A DNA stretch of 35,928 nucleotides. It comes from Actinomycetes bacterium. Lineage in GTDB: Bacteria; Actinomycetota; Acidimicrobiia; Acidimicrobiales; UBA8190. A model generated the notes under the pieces. It did no database searches. It saw only the letters and a program-made list of their open reading frames with translations, and was not told the DNA's origin. A program made the translations under genes and the position numbers. The stretch covers positions 1-35,928 of the forward strand of contig JAKAYQ010000010.1 in the NCBI GenBank assembly GCA_021826725.1. Reading direction: 5' to 3'. Shown in pieces: positions 29,446 to 35,928 of this stretch. Each line of letters opens with the position of its first letter. The stretch's first letter is position 1.

Positions 29446-30651
29446 ATGAGCAGCGCGACGGTTCGTGACCACGGCGGTGATCGAGTTGGCTCCACACCGG
29501 CATCTATCTGCGGGATCGGCGCGGTGACTGGCTACGGATGGGGTCAGAAGCTTTTGTGGGAGGGGCTGTACAGCGGGGTTCCAGCGGTCCAGCCCGTTGA
29601 AGGTTACAGGGAGTACCTGTCGTACGATCCCGTGTATATCGCCACGATCGAGGACGGGGGTGATCCCGAGGATGGCCCGAGCACCTACGCCAGAGCGACC
29701 CGTTTTGCGGCGCGTGAGGCCGTCCACAATGCCATTGACCGGGGATGGCGTCCGGGCGAAACGGTCGGTGTCATCCATGCGCTCGTCCTCGGCGATCTTG
29801 AACGGTGGTCCGCCTTCCATCACCGCCGCGGACGCGACACCTCCAAGCGCGAATGGTTGACCTTGATGCCATCCGCTGTGCTTACCGGCATCAACAAGGA
29901 GTTCGGTTTCCATGGCCCCACGATGGCGGTGTCCGCCATGTGCGCGTCGGGCGTGACCGCGCTCCTGACGGCCAAGCTCTGGCTCGACGCCGGGCTGGTG
30001 TCGGATGTCCTGGTGCTGGCCTGCGATCTGTCGGCCAGCCCGGAGACCTGCGCGGCGTTCACGAACGTCGGCGTCCTCGTCTGCGACTCGCCGGCCCTCG
30101 ACGCGTGCCGGCCCTTCCAGCAGGGCAGCCGAGGCTTCGTGGGCGGCGAGGCAGCCGTCGGCATGGTCGTGTCCGGTCGGTCCGACGCAGCCATCGGCCA
30201 CCTGTTGGGGGGGGCCACCACCCATGACGGCGCACACATCATCTCCATCGAGCCCGACCTCGTGGAAGTGTTCCGGGCGTTCGAGCTCGCGCTAGCTCGC
30301 AGCGGGGTGCGGCCGGAGGAGATCGCCTACCTGAACGCGCACGGGCCCGGCACGCAGCAATGCGACGATGCGGAGGCCAGGGTCGTCGACGACCTGCTCA
30401 CCGGGATCGAGGGCATCTTCTCCGTGAAGCCGCTGGTCGGCCACTGCCAGGCTGCAGCCGGGGCGGTCGAGGTGCTGCCGTCGCTCTTCGGCTTCCAGTC
30501 GGGAGTGATCCCGGCGCCGCCGCGGGTGGCTCCAGGGCATCCCAAGCTGCTCGACGGTGCCACGGCGTGCGTCGACGGGCCGGTGCTCAAGTCGTCGTTG
30601 GGCATGGGTGGCTACAACGCCGTCGCCGTGCTGGCCCCGCCCTCGGCGTAG
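29446..30651 (+). CDS. Stand-alone beta-ketoacyl synthase (KAS/FabF-like)
   Basis: SAMCASGVTALL (active-site Cys context), YLNAHGPGTQQCDDAEA (His), FSVKPLVGHCQAAAGAVE (Lys/His), LKSSLGMGGYNAVAVLA. Confidence 0.88.
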   Translation: MSSATVRDHGGDRVGSTPASICGIGAVTGYGWGQKLLWEGLYSGVPAVQPVEGYREYLSYDPVYIATIEDGGDPEDGPSTYARATRFAAREAVHNAIDRGWRPGETVGVIHALVLGDLERWSAFHHRRGRDTSKREWLTLMPSAVLTGINKEFGFHGPTMAVSAMCASGVTALLTAKLWLDAGLVSDVLVLACDLSASPETCAAFTNVGVLVCDSPALDACRPFQQGSRGFVGGEAAVGMVVSGRSDAAIGHLLGGATTHDGAHIISIEPDLVEVFRAFELALARSGVRPEEIAYLNAHGPGTQQCDDAEARVVDDLLTGIEGIFSVKPLVGHCQAAAGAVEVLPSLFGFQSGVIPAPPRVAPGHPKLLDGATACVDGPVLKSSLGMGGYNAVAVLAPPSA

Positions 30652-30786
30652 GTCCCACCGGGTCCTGCAACCCGGCTCCAGCCGGGATCCGAGTCGATGA
30701 TCCCCGCTGGCCGCCGACACCGTCACCTGCTCCGGTGGCCGCGACCCGTGGACCACGGGGCCTACGCCGAGTGGCGGCCACCACGG

Positions 30787-31773
30787 TCAGTCCCCGATGT
30801 GCACTGCCGGCACCGTGCCCAGCCGACCTGCCCGGTAGTCCTCGAAGGCTTCGGCAATCTCGGCCTTGGAGCTCATGACGAACGGCCCGTAGGCGACGAC
30901 CGGCTCCCCGATCGGGGTTCCACCGAGGAGAAGCACGTCGAGCGCAGGGGTGGCGGCGTCCTGACGACGGTCCGCCTCGACGACCAGCCAGTCGCCATCC
31001 TCCAGAACGGCGAGTTGCCCGCCGATGATGGGTTGATGATCCACGCCGACCGTGCCGCTCCCACTCAGGACATAGACGAGCGCGTTGGAGCGAGCAGGCC
31101 AGGGCACGTCCGCTCGGGCTCCCGGACTGACCGTCATGTGGACCAGGTTGATCGGCGTGTGCGTGGCTCCGGGCCCGCCGATACCCCCGACGGATCCGGC
31201 GATGACCCGGATGAGCGCTCCGGCATCGGCGGTGGTCGCCAGGGTGACGTGCGGCGCGGCGATGCCCTGGTAGCGGGGGGCCACCCGCTTCAGCGCCGCC
31301 GGGAGGTTGACCCACAGCTGTATCCCGTGGAAGAGGCCGCCGCTGGTCACGAGCTCGTCGGGCGGCCGTTCGATGTGCAGGATCCCCGATCCGGCGGTCA
31401 TCCACTGCGTGTCGCCGTTGGTGATGAGCCCACCGCCACCGATCGAGTCCTGGTGCTGGAACGTCCCGTCGATCATGTAGGTCACGGTCTCGAAACCTCG
31501 GTGCGGATGCCATGGCGTGCCTTTGGGCTCGCCCGGTGCGTACTCGACGGCGCCCATCTGGTCCATGTGGACGAAGGGGTCGAGCCGCGCCAGGTCGACG
31601 CCGGCAAAGGCCCGGCGCACCGGAAATCCCTCGCCCTCCAGGCCGGCGGAAGCAGTCGTCACCGACACCACGCGGCGGGCCCGGGCGTCGGGCGTCGAGC
31701 TCGCGACGCGAGGAAGAACGGTGGGATCAGGAACGGTCACAGCGGGCACGGGTACCTCCTCCGGCTCCTCCAC
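30787..31773 (-). CDS. Pirin family protein
   Basis: DPFVHMDQMG...PWHPHRGFETVTYMIDGTFQHQDSIGGGGLITNGDTQWMTAGSGILHIERP: canonical pirin N-cupin metal-binding motifs. Confidence 0.95.
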   Translation of the reverse strand: MEEPEEVPVPAVTVPDPTVLPRVASSTPDARARRVVSVTTASAGLEGEGFPVRRAFAGVDLARLDPFVHMDQMGAVEYAPGEPKGTPWHPHRGFETVTYMIDGTFQHQDSIGGGGLITNGDTQWMTAGSGILHIERPPDELVTSGGLFHGIQLWVNLPAALKRVAPRYQGIAAPHVTLATTADAGALIRVIAGSVGGIGGPGATHTPINLVHMTVSPGARADVPWPARSNALVYVLSGSGTVGVDHQPIIGGQLAVLEDGDWLVVEADRRQDAATPALDVLLLGGTPIGEPVVAYGPFVMSSKAEIAEAFEDYRAGRLGTVPAVHIGD

Positions 31774-32078
31774 CAGGAACCTGCTCGGTCAGGATTCACC
31801 AACAGACGGTGCGCCCGGGACATTCCGGTCGCCGGCACCGGAGCGCCTGGGGGTGCGAGCCGCAGGCTCGATTGGTGCCGGCACGCGTGAGCACACCGGG
31901 CGCCGAGCCGCGCGAAGGGGCCCAGCAGACAGGCAGGGCGGATCAGGAAGTCGGGAATTCAGGCGAGCGGCGCACGGCGGAGGGGGAAGTGCAGACTGGA
32001 GTGCCCGCACGACGATGGCAACGGCGCGATGCGGCGCCTGGGGGTCGACGAGCCCGGCGCGCCGGTTCGCCGGGCCGC

Positions 32079-32816
32079 TTACGGCCTCGACGGTGCGTCG
32101 GCCTCGATGAGCCCGCTCCGGACGGCGCGCCAACCGCTGCCGGGTTCGTAGCGCTTGATGACGCGAGCCGGCACACCCACGGCGACACAGTGGTCGGGCA
32201 GCGTTCCAGTCACCACGGAACCGGCACCGACGGCAACGTTCCGGCCGATGCGGGCACCGGGAAGCACGATCACCCCGGCCCCCAGCCAGCTTCCCGGACC
32301 GATGACGACCGGCGCATCGTGGGGAACCTGGGTGCCGATGGGCTGGTCGGGATCGCTGTAGCCGTGGTTCTGGTCGGTCACGTAGACGTAGGGGCCCGTC
32401 TGCACGTCGTCGCCGATCTCGATGCACAGGTGTCCGACGACATGGCTGCCGCGTCCGATCACCACCCGGTCCCCGATGGCCACGACCGGGTCGGTGATCA
32501 TCTGCTGGCCGGGAGCCATGCCGGCCGACAGGGTGACCCACGGTCCGATCATCGCGCCCGAGCCGATGCGGATCCACCGCTCGTTGTAGACCGACCCGGG
32601 AGGAAAGGCGAGGAAGCTGCCGGCGCCGAAGGCGCCGAACCGCGCTGCCCGGGGATGGTCGGGCCCGATGGCGCCGTACAGGCAGATCCACTCCCAGGCA
32701 CCGTGGATGGCCGAGGTCGCCGTCCGCCGGAACAGGGGCGGCAGCCACGACGGGAGGAGCCGAAGCGCCAGACGCCCTGGGGGGCGGCCCGGGAGCACTG
32801 GACGGTCCGACGGCAC
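32079..32816 (-). CDS. Left-handed beta-helix (hexapeptide repeat) acyltransferase
   Basis: Repeated [LIV]G-x4 hexapeptides: RIGSGAMIGPWVTL...VVIGRGSHVVGHLCIEIGDDVQTGPYVYVTDQNHGY...VVIGPGSWLGAGVIVLPGARIGRNVAVGAGSVVTGTLPDHCVAVGVPARVIK. Confidence 0.92.
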   Translation of the reverse strand: MPSDRPVLPGRPPGRLALRLLPSWLPPLFRRTATSAIHGAWEWICLYGAIGPDHPRAARFGAFGAGSFLAFPPGSVYNERWIRIGSGAMIGPWVTLSAGMAPGQQMITDPVVAIGDRVVIGRGSHVVGHLCIEIGDDVQTGPYVYVTDQNHGYSDPDQPIGTQVPHDAPVVIGPGSWLGAGVIVLPGARIGRNVAVGAGSVVTGTLPDHCVAVGVPARVIKRYEPGSGWRAVRSGLIEADAPSRP

Positions 32817-33076
32817 GCCGGCAGGCTAGCCCCGCTCCCACTGGCCATCCCACTCCGCCGCCGGTGGGCGATCACCTGCCGGCGAGGAGCCCCGGCACTG
32901 CCGGCGGGAGATCACCGGTTGGGGGGATATCGGGGCGGGCAGCCGCCGGCCGGATATCCTGCAGGCCGGCAGGTGCCCGGACAGCGTCGATGCGGGTCGG
33001 TCGACCGGCGCGTCCACCCGGGTGCCCGCCCACGTGCCCACTCGCCCGCCCGCCCGCCCGGCAGGAGGACCCGCTC

Positions 33077-34342
33077 ATGACCCCGCCGCCTGGCCCCCCC
33101 CACGCCGGCGGGCCGTACCGGTCCCGACAGCCGGGCCAGCACCGCCGGGCCGCACACGCGGCACCACGTCACACCCGAGCCGACGGTCGCGGCCATTCCC
33201 GCTCGACTACGGCGACGATGGCCGGTATTGCCGCCTTCATCTCCTTTGCCGTCGTCGTCCTGGCTGCGGCTACGCCCATCGCTGCCGCTCGCACGATGCG
33301 CCATGCCATCGTCCACGTACGGCACCAGCGGCCAACCCACCGGCGCGTCGTTTCCCGCTCGCCTACGGGCCCGGTCTGCCCCCTGACCGGTGAGCTGGCC
33401 CCAGGGGGTGCCGTCCCGCGCCGCCCGGCGCTTGCCGTCAAGGTCGACAACTACCCGACTGCCCGCCCACAGTCCGCCTTGAACCAGGCGGACATCGTCT
33501 TCGAGGAACCGGTGGAGGGTGCCATCACCCGCCTGGTGGCGGTCTTCCAATGCTCGTCTCCGTCGCTGATCGGCCCGATCCGATCGGCCCGTGAACCGGA
33601 CGTGGCCATCGCCGACGAGCTCAGCCATCCGCTCCTGGTCCACGCCGGCGGCATCAACCCGATCCTGGCCCTCCTCGATGCAGCGAACCTCACCAACATC
33701 GATGTCGTCTTCCAGTACTCGAACCTGGCCGTGCACCCGTCGGGCCGCTACGCCCCCTACGACACCTATGTCTCCGCTCGGAGCATGTGGAACCTCGCTC
33801 CATCGGACACCACACCGCCGGTGCCGCTGTTCGTGTACAGCAGGGCCGTACCCTCCGGCGGCACAACCACCTCGTCGGTCCACATCCCGTTCTCCTCGAC
33901 CAGCGACGTGACCTGGACGTGGGTTCCCAGCAGCAGCGAGTGGCAGCTCTCGTACGCCGGCCAGCCGGCGACGACATTGAGCGGGCCGATGATCGACGGC
34001 GCTTCCGCCCCGATCGCTGCCGCCAACGTCGTCGCCATGCATGTCCACACGTTCACCGGGCCGTGGGTGGAGAACAGCCTGGGAGCCCATGAGGTCGAGG
34101 TCGACGCCACTGGGAGCGGGCCGGTGGTCGTTCTCCGCAACGGTGTGGCCATCGCCGGGACCTGGCGCCGCTCGTCGCTGTCGACACCCATGGCGCTCGT
34201 CGACCGCTCCGGAGCGACGATCCCCCTGGCGCCGGGTGTGACGTGGGTCGAGCTCGTCCCATCTGGGATCCCCATCACCACGGCTGCTCCGACCGGATCG
34301 AGCTCGACGGCGGGGAGCTCCGGGAGCACACCGGCGCACTGA
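33077..34342 (+). CDS. DUF3048 (YerB-like) domain-containing membrane-anchored protein
   Basis: PRRPALAVKVDNYPTARPQSALNQADIVFEEPVEGAITRLVAVFQCSSPSLIGPIRSAREPD is characteristic of DUF3048. GGAGG SD upstream of the ATG. Confidence 0.87.
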   Translation: MTPPPGPPHAGGPYRSRQPGQHRRAAHAAPRHTRADGRGHSRSTTATMAGIAAFISFAVVVLAAATPIAAARTMRHAIVHVRHQRPTHRRVVSRSPTGPVCPLTGELAPGGAVPRRPALAVKVDNYPTARPQSALNQADIVFEEPVEGAITRLVAVFQCSSPSLIGPIRSAREPDVAIADELSHPLLVHAGGINPILALLDAANLTNIDVVFQYSNLAVHPSGRYAPYDTYVSARSMWNLAPSDTTPPVPLFVYSRAVPSGGTTTSSVHIPFSSTSDVTWTWVPSSSEWQLSYAGQPATTLSGPMIDGASAPIAAANVVAMHVHTFTGPWVENSLGAHEVEVDATGSGPVVVLRNGVAIAGTWRRSSLSTPMALVDRSGATIPLAPGVTWVELVPSGIPITTAAPTGSSSTAGSSGSTPAH

Positions 34343-34472
34343 TCCGACACCGGCGCACTCCCAACGCCTTTCGGATCCGCAAGCGCGCGGAGAAGGGATT
34401 GGAGAGCGGCGCTCGGGGGTCGGCCACAGCGGCGAGGGCCGATCCTGCCCTGGCCGCCGCCGCCAGCCCGCC

Positions 34473-35519
34473 TCAGTCGCCGGCCGGCACCTCCACGGGA
34501 ACAGGCAGACCGGGGTCGAGCTCGTCCTCGGCGCTCGTGCCGGCCCCCAGGGCAGCACGCACCCGCTCGTTGATCTCCACCATGAGCTCGGGGGTCTCCC
34601 GCAGGAACTGCTTGACGTTCTCCCGGCCCTGCCCGAGCTGCTCGCCCTCGTAGGTGAACCACGCCCCGGACTTCTTGACCAGCCCCAGGTCGACGGCGAC
34701 GTCCAGCAACGAACCTTCGCGGCTGATGCCCGTGCCGTACATGATGTCGAACTCGGCGGTCTTGAACGGGGGGCTGACCTTGTTCTTGACGATCTTGACC
34801 CGGGTCCGGCTGCCGATGACCTCGGCTCCATCCTTGATGGCCTCCACCCGGCGGATGTCGATGCGCACCGAGGCATAGAACTTCAGCGCCCTGCCGCCGG
34901 GGGTGACCTCGGGAGATCCGTACACGACCCCCACTTTTTCGCGCAGCTGATTGATGAAGATGGCGATGGTGTTGGACTTGCTGAGGCTGCCGGTCAGCTT
35001 CCGCAACGCCTGCGACATGAGCCGCGCCTGCAGACCGACGTGGGTGTCACCCATCTCCCCTTCGATCTCCGCCCGCGGGGTGAGGGCAGCGACCGAGTCG
35101 ATCACCAAGACATCGAGCGCCCCCGATCGGATGAGCATGTCGGCGATCTCGAGTGCCTGCTCCCCGGTGTCGGGCTGGGAGATGAGAAGGTCGTCGATGT
35201 TGACCCCGATGGCCTTGGTGTAGACGGGGTCCATGGCGTGCTCCGCATCGATGTAGGCGCAGATCCCCCCGTTGCGCTGGGCCTCCGCAACCACGTGCAT
35301 GGCGAGGGTCGACTTGCCCGACGACTCGGGACCGTAGATCTCCACCACTCGCCCACGGGGGAGCCCGCCTATGCCGAGCGCCCTATCCAACGCCATTGCC
35401 CCGGTGGGGATCGATTCGATGGCCATGTGCAGGTTCTCTCCCATGCGCATGATCGAGCCCTTGCCGAACTGCTTTTCGACCTGGCCAAGGGCCATCTCCA
35501 GCGCCTTGTCACGTTCCAT
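34473..35519 (-). CDS. recA: Recombinase A
   Basis: [27 protein letters not shown]...[23 protein letters not shown]...[30 protein letters not shown]. Confidence 0.99.
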   Translation of the reverse strand: MERDKALEMALGQVEKQFGKGSIMRMGENLHMAIESIPTGAMALDRALGIGGLPRGRVVEIYGPESSGKSTLAMHVVAEAQRNGGICAYIDAEHAMDPVYTKAIGVNIDDLLISQPDTGEQALEIADMLIRSGALDVLVIDSVAALTPRAEIEGEMGDTHVGLQARLMSQALRKLTGSLSKSNTIAIFINQLREKVGVVYGSPEVTPGGRALKFYASVRIDIRRVEAIKDGAEVIGSRTRVKIVKNKVSPPFKTAEFDIMYGTGISREGSLLDVAVDLGLVKKSGAWFTYEGEQLGQGRENVKQFLRETPELMVEINERVRAALGAGTSAEDELDPGLPVPVEVPAGD

Positions 35520-35669
35520 GCCGGTTTCTCTCCTCGCTCGTGCAGCCGCTTCCGCCGCTCCGACAGGGCCCGACCGTAGGAGGTGGGTGTGACAGCACCC
35601 TGCTCCTGGTCCGACCCGGTCATGCGACCTCGGCACCGCTCGACCCTTGGTCTTCCAGGAGTGTAGTTA

Positions 35670-35683
35670 CGAACGTGTGTTCG
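35670..35683. promoter_or_regulatory. LexA/SOS box upstream of recA (CGAACGTGTGTTCG)
   Basis: Perfect match to the Gram-positive/actinobacterial SOS core GAAC-N4-GTTC, 151 bp upstream of the recA start. Confidence 0.85.
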
Positions 35684-35928
35684 TGCACGCATCCGGGTTC
35701 GGCACCCTGCCGGGCAGCCCACGGGGCGGTCCACCGGGCCCCGGCATCGCCCCAAGGGCACCCTGTGCACCACCCGGTGTCGTGCCCCACGGGCCGACAG
35801 GGCGGACGCCACCAGGGAAATCCGGTGACCGTCCAGCGAGCGGCCACCGGCGCACCCGCCCCCGGTGGCTGAGACCCCTGACCCGGCTGTCGAGCCCGGG
35901 CCAGCGTCATATGGCCGGTGAACGAATG

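Noticed and set aside
35684-35928. Possible coding or RNA gene upstream of recA at the right edge
   Set aside because: No convincing ORF motif or tRNA-like fold seen; the window ends before anything can be supported.

Overview
This 35.9 kb window is GC-rich DNA that looks actinobacterial; an Acidimicrobiia-like origin is an inference from gene content only. Main contents, left to right: (1) the divergent start of cobO on the minus strand, then a cobalamin riboswitch heading a tightly overlapping late-B12 operon cbiZ-cobU-cobS-cbiB-cobC-cbiP-cobN-chlID (387-11551, +). (2) A single 869-aa ORF fusing an NCS1-type nucleobase permease to a PfkB-family kinase, with its stop codon followed 4 nt later by 13 perfect ACTGGG repeats that could form G-quadruplexes. 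(3) A DoxX-like protein and an alpha/beta hydrolase. (4) A frameshifted ribbon-helix-helix antitoxin-like gene in a gene-poor stretch. (5) A minus-strand tungstate/molybdate ABC operon (wtpABC-like) ending in a fused HTH-XRE/PBP-like regulator. (6) A GGDEF protein, an NlpC/P60 endopeptidase, a TAP-like secreted hydrolase and a PAS-GGDEF-EAL protein. (7) An orphan ketosynthase, a pirin, a hexapeptide acyltransferase, a DUF3048 protein, and recA with a perfect actinobacterial SOS box. The best novelty candidates are the permease-kinase fusion with its G-rich 3' array, and the recurrence of simple-sequence expansions both between genes and in-frame inside genes. No tRNA, rRNA, CRISPR array or intact mobile element was recognised.
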